From assembly GCF_905163445.1 (NCBI RefSeq), contig NC_053190.1, positions 4,714,501-4,778,500 on the forward strand: 64,000 bases of DNA, given 5' to 3'. The translations under genes were made by a program, and so were the position numbers. Every line of letters starts with the position of its first letter. Position 1 is the first letter of the stretch. This document shows, in pieces, positions 22,901 to 31,794 of this stretch. Under the pieces are notes generated by a model, which saw only the letters and a list, made by a program, of their open reading frames with translations, searched no databases and was not told where the DNA came from. This DNA comes from Pararge aegeria (lineage: Eukaryota; Arthropoda; Insecta; Lepidoptera; Nymphalidae).

Positions 22901-25900
22901 GTAATTGTCCCATACATCCGTTTTTTGATTAAATTCATTAAATTTCACTGATTTGTGGTCCATTTTAATTAAATTTTCGCCTCGTCGCCACTATTATGTA
23001 TAAATAATACGATATTGCATAGTAACACGTTTATTGAGCTAGGTAGCAAAACTTGACAGTTTATACATGTGTTAATTAAACTACCCACTTGGTTTTACTT
23101 TTGTTAAGAAAAGGTAAACAAATGATGTAGATACTTATATATGACATAACATTGAGTCATGTATAATAGAGCTGTGTTTATTAATTCCACTGAGAACATT
23201 TTGAGTGAATTTGATGAATTGGCTATTGAATTTTAATGAATGGATCTTCTGTTTGGGGTATGTGTAGGAGCTATGGTGATGCGCTTGACCGTAACAATAA
23301 AGCTCTTCCTCCGAGCAGGTGATTGTGTTTGGGGTCGGACCCCAAGCGAAAAGGGAAATAAAAATAAGTTCCAGTTAGGTGTATTTAGTAAGTTAGTAGG
23401 AATGATCAACTGTTATTTAACATGGCCTTACTCAAAACAACAATAGGTCTTCAAATATTTGAAGACTAGCATTTATTTGTTCCTTAAAATAATTGTTCTA
23501 TAAATATAACCTAAAATAAACTATTTGATAAAATCTAAAACGTCTTCGAAACCACCGCAGCGAGGTACAGTTGGCCAAACTATTTCTGGCCAAGGCCAAC
23601 TGCCCGCTCTAGGATCACCGGTAGACTCGATAACCCTTTTCGATAGTTCTTTGAAAAGAGCTTGTGTCTCTGGACCCCACAGTCTTAAAGTATCTACTCC
23701 AAAAGGCACAAAAATGAAGCTGCTATCCAGGTTTTCAAATATTTTTAATATTTAATTATTATTTTTCATTATACTTTTAAGTAACAAAAGTAAATATATA
23801 ATATATAAAATTATCACACATTAAATAATTATCATCATCATCATTATTATTACCAACTCATTACCGGCCCATAAGAGGGCAAAGGTCTCCTTACAGAATG
23901 AGAAGGGTTTAGGCCATAGTTCACCATGCTAGTCAAAAACTATATGCAGAATTCTCTTGCATGCAGTTTTCCCTGTCAAAGCAAATGATATTTTATTGCT
24001 TAAAACGCCCGTAACTCCGAAAAGTTATAGGTGCTGGAGTTCGAACTGCGTAGGTACCTCCCAGAGGAAAGCTGATGTCTTACCCACTAGGCTACCTAGA
24101 CGTTTTAAAATATTATGATTACAAATATATGGTATTATATTAATAACAAGCGTACCATCGCTCGCAGACGCATCGCTCACGTAAGTAGCGATGCGTCCGC
24201 GTACGTTAAGTAGAAGAGAGACAGATCGGCCTATTCTGCCTCTTTGTCGCTCGTTCCGTGCTCTCGCTTGCACTTCAAGCCTTAAACGGAACGCCTCAGA
24301 GCGAGGTAACGCCGCACGAGTCATGTTTTTTCGTGCGTGCAGCCGACTCCATCGAATTATAAGACGTTCTCACATCAAAAATTATCTATGTATTAATTTT
24401 TATACATTAAAAAAAAAAATTCAGAGAGCCGCAGTAACTCTGTGAAGTTGGAACCACATTTCACTGAAGAACCATTCTTCAACGACGACGAAATAGATCA
24501 GGACGATGATGATCCAGTTCTTAACTTTGACGAGCCAGCACTCGATTTTGAAGAACGCCAGATGGTCGTTATGGAGAAGCTGGTATGTAACAACAATTAA
24601 AAGTTACTAAAGAATCTATTTTAATATAATCTTTGTGGGGCTGAGTATATGCTTTTATAACATGATACCGAAGGTAATATTAGATTTACAATTACATAAT
24701 TTTAAAGAATGTATAAAAACACTTTTAATGCATCGAGGTTACTATTCTTTTGATAAATTTCTTAATGACAAGGTTGCCTAGAAACAAGCCGCTCCAATTT
24801 CATCTCACACAAGATGAACAATTATTGATAAATTGTCAAAGGATGTTGGAAAAGAGCAACTGCTGAGTTTCTTGCCGGCTTCTCGGTAGAAAAGCTCTCA
24901 CAATGAAAAAAAAGAACCCCAATATTTTTTTCCTATACTTACTGTAAGCAAGCCTTCAAATGCAATTTTACCTGGTGCTGTAAGTGATGATGCAGTCTAA
25001 GAATGCCAATATGTTACGGGTATGGCAATTGTATCAAACACCCCTATTCGGTTAGTACCTCTCGGTTTCCACACTACACCGAAACGCTAAATTGCTTTTG
25101 GGTAATTTTTGTTCGTATCTACACACGGACGAAGCGTCCCGGCCAAACCAGAGAAAATTCAAAAATACTAACTCAAGTCGCTAAGCGATTTAGCTTTCCG
25201 GTACGATGTCGTGTAGAAACCGAGGGGTATGGATTTAATAACTGCCATATTCCATATTTCACTACATGGCATTTAGTGAAATATAAAAAAAAAGTTAAGT
25301 ACATGAGATTCTTTAATTAGGTAAAAGTGATGACTGAACAAGCCACTGCCATGACTCAACTGGCACACGCGTCGCAAGTCAACGCTCAGGCCATGGAGCG
25401 GTTGGCAGACGCATCACAGATACAAGTGAGAAAAACATTACCTAATTACATAAAATGCCTTCGCTCAAATCATTTCCGCGATTTGTTAATGGCGGTTTAT
25501 CTTATGTCGAAAGCGTTGGCTACTTCATAGATTCGGCACGATTTCTTCATATATCAGCGTCTCGCTGAACAGGAAGCGAAACTTTTGTTGTTCGTAATTC
25601 AAAAGACTTAGTATTTTGATTTTCCCAATAATTTTGTATTTATTTATTTTCACTTACCTACCTACACTCCAATATTTCGTGTTGGTGTACTGGAAGCTAT
25701 TTGAGCGGGCTTACTATATTATATTAACTACAGGACCAAAGAAAAGTTTAAGGTATAAATTGAAAACCACTTTACAACGTGTAACTATCTCTGAGACTTA
25801 TCTGTGAAACGCTAATAGTTTTTGAGTAAACCATTGCCATAGTTTTTACTGAAATAAATCAGATACAGCCCTAACATCATTTTATTTGGTATGCGTCTCG

Positions 25901-27402
25901 TAGCGTAGGTACTCTATGCACGTGTCTATCTTTTATCTTCAATAGGGTTGTCATAAGTAAACACTTGATAATGTTTTGAATTAGTTTATATTGAAAAATA
26001 AATATGCTTCTTTTGATTTAAAATGTTTACCTTATGAATTATTACCTTACCTTAAAAAGTATTTCGTAATTCCGTTACACGTTGTATAAGCACAGAGCAA
26101 GGTAAGTACATACAGAAGTCCGATGTAGTAGTCTAGACAGAGCAATCGTGCGGTAAGTGCGGAGGTGCGGAAGTGCGGTTAGTTCAAAGGGTCTAACATA
26201 CATATCCACAATTTCAATGTATTTATTCAGCACAATACATAATGTTACATATATAATATAAAATTTAAACTAAATTGTATTATACAGCATTAAATGTAAA
26301 ACACCTGAAAGCTCTCGGCCTTATTTATAGCCTATCCTTATAGCTAACAACTTTTGGTCTACGACTTTTCAAAATTTAGTATTAGTTTTTTTCTTACAAA
26401 AAAAAACATGTTTTTTCTTGATTCGACAACTTCACGTAGTCGTGTCAGTGACCGCACGATAGAGTTGTGGTTCTCGCGCTGTTCTGATGTAAATTACAGA
26501 GTAGTAACAAACAGAGTACCTATGTAAAATATTGAATACTTTACATTTCAATTACTATTGAGTTCAAATATTAACTGTTGAACCAATATTATTTGTTTTG
26601 AAGTAAACAATTACAGCCCGAGAGCTTTCCGGTGCTTTTTATTTAACCCTGTATAATGGGTAAATACGCCCAGTTTAGCCGCACATAGCCTCTTTGTATA
26701 CCTACACTGTCGTGACGCTGACAAGACGATGTCGGCATTTACAACGATATCAAAGGCGTTTTACTACTTTATCTATTTCTGTGGAAAAGGGATATATAAC
26801 TGTACGAAATTACATACAAAAATACGCGGTGACAACCATAACATCAGCTGTGTTTACATTGAACGTCGGATGGGGGTCTCGGAAAGATAACTATGAAAAT
26901 AAAATGGATAACATTATTAAATCAATAATTCACGTGTTTTCTTGGTTTAGCTTTAAATAAATTTAGTCCCAAATAATACATAGTGAGAACTTAAGTACAT
27001 CTAAAACTACTTATACTTAATACACTCCGTCGCGTTGTTAAGTTAGAAATAAATAAAATTTTACTGACACAATTTATTGGTCTAATCATTTATTGGTAAT
27101 GCTTATAACGTATGTATGCTTTTCAACTAGTTACCTTTTTCTGTCAGTTAGTTATTTGCGTTACTTCTATATGAAAACTATCCAATTCATAATTCAATAC
27201 ACATTTAGTTTATTTCAACTAAATGTGTATTGAATTTTGAATTGGATAGTTAATTTATAGTTATATTTCTACTCAGGCTCGGGCGGTAGAGCGTCTGTCG
27301 AACACATTCGAATCGATTGGAGCATCGACGCACGACGTACGCAATGCGTTGGTCGAAATCGATTCCACCATGAAGCGATTCTACAACACTACGCCCACAT
27401 AG
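16914..27402 (+). CDS. zeste/Myb-SANT-like DNA-binding protein with C-terminal coiled coil
   Basis: A complete six-exon gene, 239 aa, probably a nuclear sequence-specific regulator. Exons: 16914-16934, 17530-17712, 18076-18202, 24425-24582, 25321-25425 and 27277-27402; all GT/AG, phases agree, stop TAG. Residues about 10-85 form a helix-rich domain with spaced tryptophans (SLEQVVAIVDFMEKHKSLAL, SKKLWFKLTRIVNN, MKSWIKYWADKKSTVRSK) resembling the zeste/Myb-SANT-like domain of many insect proteins. An acidic linker follows (DDEIDQDDDD), then a coiled coil of three 14-residue repeats at about 171-212: ATAMTQLAHASQVN, AQAMERLADASQIQ, ARAVERLSNTFESI. Exon 1 encodes only seven residues (MSERSIA), so the start rests on the splice pattern. 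Intron 3 (6.2 kb) carries an intact antisense Ty3/gypsy element. Target sites and function are unknown. Confidence 0.85.
18221..18500. repeat. imperfect tandem duplication in intron 3
   Basis: Two copies of about 145 bp share CTATTGTAGTGATAAAAAAC and ACTATATGTAGTGTGTCATG (second copy ACTATCTGTAGTGTGTGCCT). They follow exon 3 of the zeste-like gene. No coding signal. Confidence 0.7.
18675..18679. other. target-site duplication, left (TAACA)
   Basis: TAACA immediately left of the first LTR is repeated at 23147-23151 right of the second. A five-base duplication is usual for Ty3/gypsy. The boundary could shift by a base. Confidence 0.8.
18680..18834 (-). repeat. 3' LTR of the Ty3/gypsy element
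   Basis: 155 bp, identical by eye to 22992-23146. On the minus strand it opens TGTCATATATAAGTATC (TG start, with a TATATAAG box) and includes AATAAACGTGTTAC, a polyadenylation signal. It ends in CATAATA. Confidence 0.9.
18837..18846 (-). other. polypurine tract
   Basis: The minus strand reads GGGGGAAAGG two bases before the 3' LTR start TGTCATA. Such a purine run primes plus-strand synthesis. Confidence 0.8.
18950..22963 (-). CDS. Gag-Pol polyprotein of the Ty3/gypsy element
   Basis: A single 1337-residue frame for retrotransposon capsid and replication enzymes. Domains in order: Gag (1 to about 210); two zinc knuckles (about 216-248, C-x2-C-x4-H-x4-C and C-x2-C-x4-H-x4-C); aspartic protease (DTGA, 301-304); reverse transcriptase (about 430-620, TTLDLDRAYTQV and LIDD at 583-586); RNase H (LTCDSSQYGVGAVL near 730; TDHKPL near 798); integrase with an HHCC zinc region (about 950-990) and the triad D1015, D1069, E1105 with the usual 35-residue D-E gap. 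The tail after about 1180 is acidic and Gln/Asn-rich. Gag and Pol are fused without a frameshift. The RT motif has Leu where Tyr or Phe is usual. The starting Met lies 10 bases after the primer-binding region. Confidence 0.95.
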   Translation of the reverse strand: MDHKSVKFNEFNQKTDVWDNYIDRLKFCFEANGIMLDGAKRANFFTVCGAEVFETLLALITPRKASDVTFVEIETILTKHYSPKPNEISMSYKFYTRNQNTNENASEYIAQLRKISSKCNFMELERMLRDRLVCGMKDRRLQYELLKKDNLHYQDVIDAMLAAETAGKDYHMIHSSMGTENSSTSTNCAAATTTQSSSVEEMDINAVQTRSNTRLCFRCGDRHGGECRFINATCRFCKKRGHIEKICLVKKKSLKRNINFTNDEHTDTHLNGIYSINCETKVLPFVVEVSLENIPVVMQVDTGASFSLVNECTWKNIEHQNQHITLQPVNLTLRTWTDTPVILLGQAKLQAQYRDIKCSLNVIIAKGRGPNLLGRDWLGPLNIALNINVIANNDLVNIEKTILKYSNIFRDGLGTFRGDPVTIHLKPGATPKFFKARPVPYAIKARVEEEIDRLVAEGVLRPLSYSEWATPVVPIIKKSGDIRLCGDYRSTVNQATESDTYPMPTANEVFATVAGAKFFTTLDLDRAYTQVKVQDSTAKMLTLNTCKGLYSVHRLPFGVKACPGIFQRLMTALLAGVQGVAVLIDDIIVSGPTMLEMQQRLETVLDRIQKAGFRLNKSKCKFAQEKVEFLGFVINGEGIHPAPSKIEAVVKTPEPQNVQELQAFLGLYNFYERFIPHKATILEPLHRLLDKSQTWQWTQRERDAFNKAKQLLTFETTLVHYDLYKPLILTCDSSQYGVGAVLSHVMENGQERPIAMSSRTLNSHERRYSQLDKEATAIMFGIKKFHNYLAGRNFTVITDHKPLLGIFDPKRPMPCILSPRLTRIAIALTAHDYSIAYRPGTEIGNADSLSRWPLPVPDQEEQPLYEILLMAENLSDFPFTALEICSETKKDQTLSRVVHFLQSGWPNKVNDRDLRVYWLHRSELSLQNGCVLLGGRVVIPRPLRQTILRMLHTTHNGIVHTKALARSYVWWPQLSDDINELVNNCTRCLENRHMPPRSSHEWIVPSRPWSRIHIDFAGPFMNKTFLIVVDAFSKWPEVLMTNSTNSASVIRHLRNLFATHGICETLVSDNGTSFVSAEMKLFLESNKIRHVTSAPYHPATNGLAERMVQTVKEKLRKMDGSWEIKIPNMLLGLRVTPCSKTNKSPSELLMNRRLRTVLDSLHPDSLQYKKVEGQIINNAQQKNRETNVGQKIMYRNYTNGPKWLPGQVFEKDGPSNYRVQTEDGAVLRRHIDQIIKVQNREKTSDILGGNNNERSNAETEEDKIDQNEQNNDLGSGSEQESENDPIIEIPSAEKWEEMLGIPKSAEIETSGGKIRTKRNVHSKVPYSRPSCFNENND
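22976..22991 (-). other. primer-binding site candidate
   Basis: Immediately after the 5' LTR the minus strand reads GTGGCGACGAGGCGAA. TGGCGA is a common start for tRNA primer-binding sites in gypsy elements. The primer tRNA was not identified. Confidence 0.65.
22992..23146 (-). repeat. 5' LTR of the Ty3/gypsy element
   Basis: 155 bp, identical by eye to 18680-18834. As the 5' LTR it would carry the element's promoter (TATATAAG close to the TG end). Confidence 0.9.
23521..23709 (-). pseudogene. retrotransposon coding remnant (DTLxxWGPE motif)
   Basis: The minus strand encodes PFGVDTLRLWGPETQALFKE, then STGDPRAGS, and then loses the frame. V-D/E-T-L-G-x-W-G-x-E ... T-G-D-x-R-A is a recurrent C-terminal signature of animal retroelement polyproteins, where a conserved ALAIQRGNA block normally follows; here it is scrambled. 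A fossil in intron 3 of the zeste-like gene. Confidence 0.55.
23823..24097 (-). repeat. SINE family 2 copy
   Basis: The reverse complement has TAGCCTAGTGGGTAAGACAT (A-box-like), AGTTCGAACTCC (B-box-like), GAGAATTCTG, and the tail GTAATGAGTTGGTAATAATA. In intron 3 of the zeste-like gene. Confidence 0.75.
24135..24375. repeat. GC-rich intronic island, possible repeat
   Basis: Stands out from the AT-rich intron: CGCATCGCTCACGTAAGTAG with a nearby inverse, GTCGCTCGTTCCGTGCTCTC, CCATCGAATTATAAGACGTT. The last 20-mer recurs, reversed, at 56551-56571. It ends about 50 bp before exon 4 of the zeste-like gene. Frames on both strands here are not believable as genes. Confidence 0.5.
24632..24905 (+). 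repeat. 5'-truncated LINE 3' end
   Basis: Parallels 37210-37570: TATGCTTTTATAACATGATA, TTTAAAGAATGT, GAGGTTACTATTC, ATTTCTTAATGACAAGGTTG and AAAGAGCAACTGCTGAGTTT. The frame through it would read a ...FKEC...L...GYY...EFLND... C-terminus. Confidence 0.7.
24945..25110 (+). repeat. dispersed repeat (CGGAACGCTAAATCGCTT family)
   Basis: TGTAAGTGATGATGCAGTCT and CCGAAACGCTAAATTGCTTT match the family copies at 37120-37665 and 50570-50940. Confidence 0.55.
25750..26095 (+). mobile_element. MITE-like element with TACAACGTGTAA ends, copy 1
   Basis: Starts ACTTTACAACGTGTAACT and ends CCGTTACACGTTGTATAA, so the ends are inverted. Internal blocks AACGCTAATAGTTTTTGAGT and AATAGGGTTGTCATAAGTA recur at 47620-48440 and, reversed, 40850-41160. 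In intron 5 of the zeste-like gene. It provides the empty site for the Helitron insertion at 47797-48229. Confidence 0.7.
26285..26651. mobile_element. MITE with about 34-bp terminal inverted repeats
   Basis: Left end CAGCATTAAATGTAAAACAC ... CTGAAAGCTCTCGG; right end is the inverse CCGAGAGCTTTCCGGTGCTT ... AACCCTG. TATA flanks both sides (26281-26284 and 26652-26655). The relic at about 32790-34095 resembles it and is split by the hAT MITE. In intron 5 of the zeste-like gene. Confidence 0.65.
27176..27251. repeat. near-perfect hairpin before the last exon
   Basis: 35-bp arms (27176-27210 and 27217-27251) differ at one position, with a 6-base loop TATTTC. It ends 25 bp before the final exon of the zeste-like gene at 27277, overlapping where a branch point would be. 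Confidence 0.85.
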
Positions 27403-28080
27403 CATAGGTATATTTAATTATGCATGAACGAACGTGTGAGCGAATGGACTCAAATGAGGAACGTTTGAGTGAACTATTTTAAGAATAAACGAATTACCTA
27501 GAATACGAATAAAATATGCTTTAAGAAAAGGAATGCTCCATAACATCAGCAAAACAGTGCATTTTATTTTTGTAAGCCTACGGAAATTTACATGTTTTTA
27601 ATTAATTTTCATAACTAGGTACTCTATAGTTCGAAGTCAGCTCAATCACGTGATTTTATTAAAACTGAAAGACTTGTTAGTTAACGTTGTTTCGAGTTTT
27701 TGACGTTTGAATAAGAAACTGTTTAGGAATTACCTAAACAGTTAGAAGTTACTATTGTGTAGTATTATTGTGGCAAAATAAAAGTATATAGGTTATTGGG
27801 TTTGCTGACTAAAAATAAGTACCAGCTTGAAGTTAAGAAATTGGCGTCACCCAACCCGTGCCTCGGAGAGCACGTTAAACCGTCGGTGTCTGTTATGATG
27901 ACAACACAAACTTGTGATAAAAATTAAACGTTTTGGAACACGTGGATGCTCTAAGTGTGATGTTGTTTTTCTATTACATTTATTAATATACATTTTTTTT
28001 TAATTTTCTACAATGATTAATTATATAAAACAATAAAATAACACTCGCCAAACATTGATTACTACAGGGCTAGGATACGA
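27403..28080. other. 3' flank of the zeste-like gene
   Basis: Probable 3' UTR with AATAAA at about 27505 and 27776. A third repeat family (about 27790-27960, GGCGTCACCCAACCC, TCGGAGAGCACGTTAAACCG) matches 42495-42690. Confidence 0.45.
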
Positions 28081-28087
28081 AAATTAT

Positions 28088-28108
28088 AAAAAAAAAAAAA
28101 AAAAAAAA
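28088..28108 (+). repeat. poly(A) run
   Basis: A run of about 21 A, possibly the tail of a retroposed sequence; the body to the left was not recognised. Confidence 0.7.
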
Positions 28109-28640
28109 TATCCCCGATTATATCCCTGCCCTCTGCTTAATCACGGGAACATGGAATAGGAGAGGTTTACCCCGTTTATATATTGCACATAATATCTTAT
28201 TTGGATATTATTTCCACTTATACTTTGGAGATTATTTGACGGCCGAGTGGCCCAGTGGGCAGTGACCCTGCTTTCTGAGTCCAAGGCCGTGGGTTCGATT
28301 CCCACAACTGGAAAATGTTTGTGTGATGAACATGAATGTTTTTAAGTGCTGGGTGTTTATCTGTATATTATAAGTATTTATGTGTATTATACTCATTATA
28401 TACATCAAAAAATATTCATCAGCTATCTCAGTACCCATAACACAAACTACGCTTACTTTGGGGCTAGATGGCGATGTGTGTATTGTCGTAGTATATATTT
28501 TTTTTTATTTAAACTTATGCGCCAGTGCTCTGGGAGTTAATAAAGCTGTGGGAGAAGATACATTTTTACCCTTTCCCCAGAGGAGGTAATTGTTGCCCAT
28601 GCTAGCCGTGCTGGTATCATTATTACACCTGTTCAATCTT
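28109..28640 (+). repeat. dispersed repeat split by a SINE
   Basis: 28109-28236 and 28509-28640 match the continuous copy at 31795-32110: CCGATTATATCC, ATTATTTGGATATTATTT, then TACATTTTTACCCTTTCCCC (TACATTTTGTCCTTTCCCGT at 31970). A family 1 SINE sits between the halves. Confidence 0.6.
28237..28508 (+). repeat. tRNA-derived SINE (family 1), well preserved
   Basis: Pol III-type head: TGGCCCAGTGGGCAGTGACC (A box) and GTGGGTTCGATTCCCACAAC (B box). Body GTGTGATGAACATGAATG; tail TTTGGGGCTAGATGGCGATG ending TTGTCGTAGTATATATTTTT. Short frames across it are not genes. Confidence 0.88.
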
Positions 28641-29035
28641 TAGAGGAGTTTATAACCACGGACACTTCAGATAATTTATTTATTACCAAAAATATTTATA
28701 TACCTACTTTTAATAATCTTTCTGTTCGAGTAAATTCGATAATGGAGAACGATTTCTCGCTGGTTTTGATGTATTTTAATGGGTACCTATTATTTTTCTT
28801 AGCACCTACCGAATCTTTTCAGATAATAAATTTGTAATGTTGACGACGTGTTCTGACGTGTTCTGACGATTTTTTACTGCGTGCCATATGTAAGTTTTAA
28901 AATAATAGAAAAAAAAACATTAAAATATTTACTGATTTTACAAGAATATTAACATAGATTTAACATTTGTGTTATATTACAAAGTATCTTTGTAGAGTTT
29001 TATAAAAAAAAATCTTTGAATGAGTATTAAAAGCC

Positions 29036-29280
29036 GATAACGAGCCAATATAAGGGCACGGGTCTCTTCTCCGAATGAGAAGGGTTTATCTTTAGTCCCT
29101 ATTCCATTTCTATCACGCTGGTAAAGTGCGGATTGGTTGACTTTACACGCCTTTGAGAAAATTATGGAGAACTCTCAGGAATGCAGGGTTTCCTCACGAT
29201 GTTTCTCCTCACCATTTAAGCAAGTGATATTAAACTGCTTAAAACGCACATAACTTTGAAAAGTTGGGAGCGTTACTGTA
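29036..29280 (-). repeat. SINE family 2 copy
   Basis: The reverse complement includes AACCCTGCATTCCTGAGAGT, TTCTCAAAGGCGTGTAAAGT, CACTTTACCAGCGTG and GAGAAGAGACCCGTGCCCTT. Intergenic. Confidence 0.8.
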
Positions 29281-29535
29281 ATTGGTTGTAATTATATGTG
29301 TAGTGTAGATACAATGTCTAGATAATAAGTGTAAACAGAGGCGAACGTTAAGAGATAGTTAACGTAAACAAACATTGAATTTATTTGCATACCAGATAAA
29401 GGGCAATCAAACAACTTCTGTGTTTACATAAATTATCTGTTTTCGGTAGTTTATGTATCTACCGATATTTTATGTTTGCATGTTTAACTACAGATCGCTA
29501 AGTCCTAGGTTTGATTTCCGGATCGGAGTAAAAAT

Positions 29536-29955
29536 TTTTACCTATTGGTGTTTAGTTACGAAATTAGCGATGACATAAAGAAGGTACGGGTGATAATCAA
29601 AATTAAAAAAAAAAATTAAAATTGATTTATTTTAACCTATTTTATAAGCACTTTTGAAACGTCAAGTATGTTTGTTGACGTGACATTAAGAAGGTCCGGG
29701 TGATTCTCAAAATTCAAAATTCTAAAATTGTAAAAGAATTCAAAATTAATTTTGTTCAAAGTAGATCTACTTTATAAGCACTTTTGAAACGTCAAGTATG
29801 TCTGTTGACGTGACATTAAGAAGGTCCGGGTGATTATCAAAATTAAAATTCAAAAATTGTAAAAGAATTCAAAATTAATTTTGTTCAATTAGGCCTACTT
29901 TATAAGCAGTTTTGAAACGTCATGTATGTCTGATGTAGTGACTCTACCACCGGTT
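29536..29955 (+). repeat. tandem repeat, about 120-bp unit, three to four copies
   Basis: Units share ACATTAAGAAGGTCCGGGTG, AATTGTAAAAGAATTCAAAA and CACTTTTGAAACGTCAAGTA. The most similar pair lies at about 29650-29890. The unit resembles the 3' end of the LINE family at 37210-37570 (TTTTGAAACGTCAA), so it may be amplified LINE tail sequence. Confidence 0.85.
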
Positions 29956-30888
29956 CGGGAAGCATTAGGTATTTGGTTAGCTATTGTGATAACAATCGTT
30001 TAAGCCCACCGAAACTGCATTGGAGCAGCATGGCGGTTGTTTTTCTCTAAAACCCTCTGTGCTATAACAGAGAGAACTTGGCCAGTAACAAAATATTTAT
30101 TAAATTTTTTACACCATCCAATTTCCACCTTTTTATCGGTTTACGCGCAGGTTGCCTTTAAAAGATCACTATTAGTGATAAGGCCGCCTTTGCACTAAGT
30201 ACTATTACTGTTTTCTTCTTCTTTTTCCTATTGTGCTGTGTTACAATAAAGTTTTGTACCTTTGTGTTGAAAGATAGAATACTCAGGTATGCAAAAATAT
30301 ACAAGAATAATCTTAAATTATTGTTTATTCTTGTACAACTGAATCACAAAATAAGACTAAAGGTTTCTTTATAATGTTCTTTATTTTGTTTAAAACACAC
30401 ACTGTAAAATTATTTGCTCAGTAATTAATGATGCGCTTGAACTGGCTTTCATGCATTTACTTATTATAATATTTATCTATTCGTAAGAACGTATTATGTA
30501 ATTGCGACACAATTCGTTTAAATTATGTATAAATTATGTAAATATATTATTACTTTCCAGTTATAATGAACATTGTAAATATGTAAATACTATGAATATA
30601 TATGTAAATAAAAATACATTATTTCTGTATGATTAAATATTAAATGTACATGGTGTTTTATTTTGAACTTTGTTTTGTTTTACAACATTGTAAGCATCAA
30701 AACAAAAGGAAATGTTTAAACAATGTTTTTACAATTATTCATGTTTCAGAATATACTCTAAATCCATTCAATTTGTATTTAAAATTGTACTTTGTACTAA
30801 TGTTATAAATGCTATAGTGTTTGTTGTTTCCTGAACACAGTAATGGATCAAATTATCGACTTAATTTATATATATATATAGTTCAGGG
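29956..30888. other. AT-rich intergenic DNA with a LINE 3' end
   Basis: 30165-30270 is a GATAAGGCCGCCTTTGCACT ... AATAAAGTTTTG LINE 3' end (plus). The rest is AT-rich and unrecognised. Confidence 0.45.
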
Positions 30889-31031
30889 CAGTGGCGTGCA
30901 CTTCATACATGCACAAAAACTCTGCCTACCCTAAATTTTTTGTATAACTCATAAATGCGAAGGATTTTTCCAATTTATGGCATCTTCCTTATTTATGCAT
31001 ACCCTGTTCAAAAACCCTGTGCCCGCCACTG
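30889..31031. mobile_element. hAT-type MITE (CAGTGGCG ends), copy 1
   Basis: Starts CAGTGGCGTGCACTTCATAC and ends CCCGCCACTG. Flanks GTTCAGGG/GTTCAGCT match in 6 of 8, fitting an old 8-bp duplication. Confidence 0.7.
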
Positions 31032-31366
31032 GTTCAGCTGTACTTTGTAAAATAAATCCACGCCAGTGATATCTAGTTTTGTACTCATAAAAATGCTTAT
31101 AAATAGGTACGAGGCTGTTTTTTTAAAAAAAATTATACGTATAATTATAATTGTACAGAACCGACAAATATTAATCGATCTAAAAAAACAATATTTTTTT
31201 GTTACTAACTCCGGCTTTTACAAACTTTGTTTAATATTTTTTTTTATCAAATTCGGTTTAGTATTTTGTTTTATAACACTAAAGTGGAAAAAATCAAGTA
31301 AACAAAATTGCGTATTTTTTATTTGGACCAAACTTTATGCGAACATATTGTATAACATACTTTAGT

Positions 31367-31406
31367 CCTTAGCTGTCCATTCAACATATTGTATGGACAG
31401 CTAAGG
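31367..31406. repeat. small perfect hairpin
   Basis: CCTTAGCTGTCCAT and its exact reverse complement, with a 12-base loop, in AT-rich intergenic DNA 3' of lipase A. Function unknown. Confidence 0.75.
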
Positions 31407-31794
31407 AATATAAGATCTTATTAAAATTTCTCATTATGTAAATAATATTATTATATGGTATGGTATGGAATATACTTAAAGTATATTTTTGTTTTATATT
31501 ATTGTTATAACTTACAGAAATTAATAACAAATTAATAAACTAATTACAAAAGTTTGTAGTAAGTTTTGTGCAAACCGAAACAACACCATTTGCAGCGTAT
31601 ACATCTTTGGTGGATGCTTTTCTCTTATCTAGTTCTACATACCTTTAGCCTTAATCTATTATGATTTACTACTTATCCTACGACATGCTTACTGAATGTA
31701 AAAAATGCAAAAGGTGCATAAAATATTATCATATATGATGGTTATCGCATACCGAGGACGCATCGTATGCCGTAGCTAGCTAGCTTTAGCAGGA

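Larger units (their letters stand above)
18680..23146 (-). mobile_element. intact Ty3/gypsy LTR retrotransposon
   Basis: A 4467-bp element on the minus strand: two identical 155-bp LTRs, a primer-binding site, one Gag-Pol frame, a polypurine tract, and TAACA target duplications. Identical LTRs and an unbroken frame point to a very recent insertion. No envelope-like frame is present, so it is a retrotransposon and not an errantivirus. It lies antisense in intron 3 of the zeste-like gene. Confidence 0.93.

Noticed and set aside
26694..26960. 88-residue plus frame
   Set aside because: Intronic, between exons 5 and 6 of the zeste-like gene, with no recognisable domain.
28237..28300. tRNA gene
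   Set aside because: A and B boxes are present, but the sequence continues into the SINE body and cannot fold a complete acceptor stem; it is a SINE head.
31066..31365. 99-residue plus frame rich in Ile, Phe and Lys
   Set aside because: Composition is what AT-rich random DNA gives; no motif and no splice or start context.
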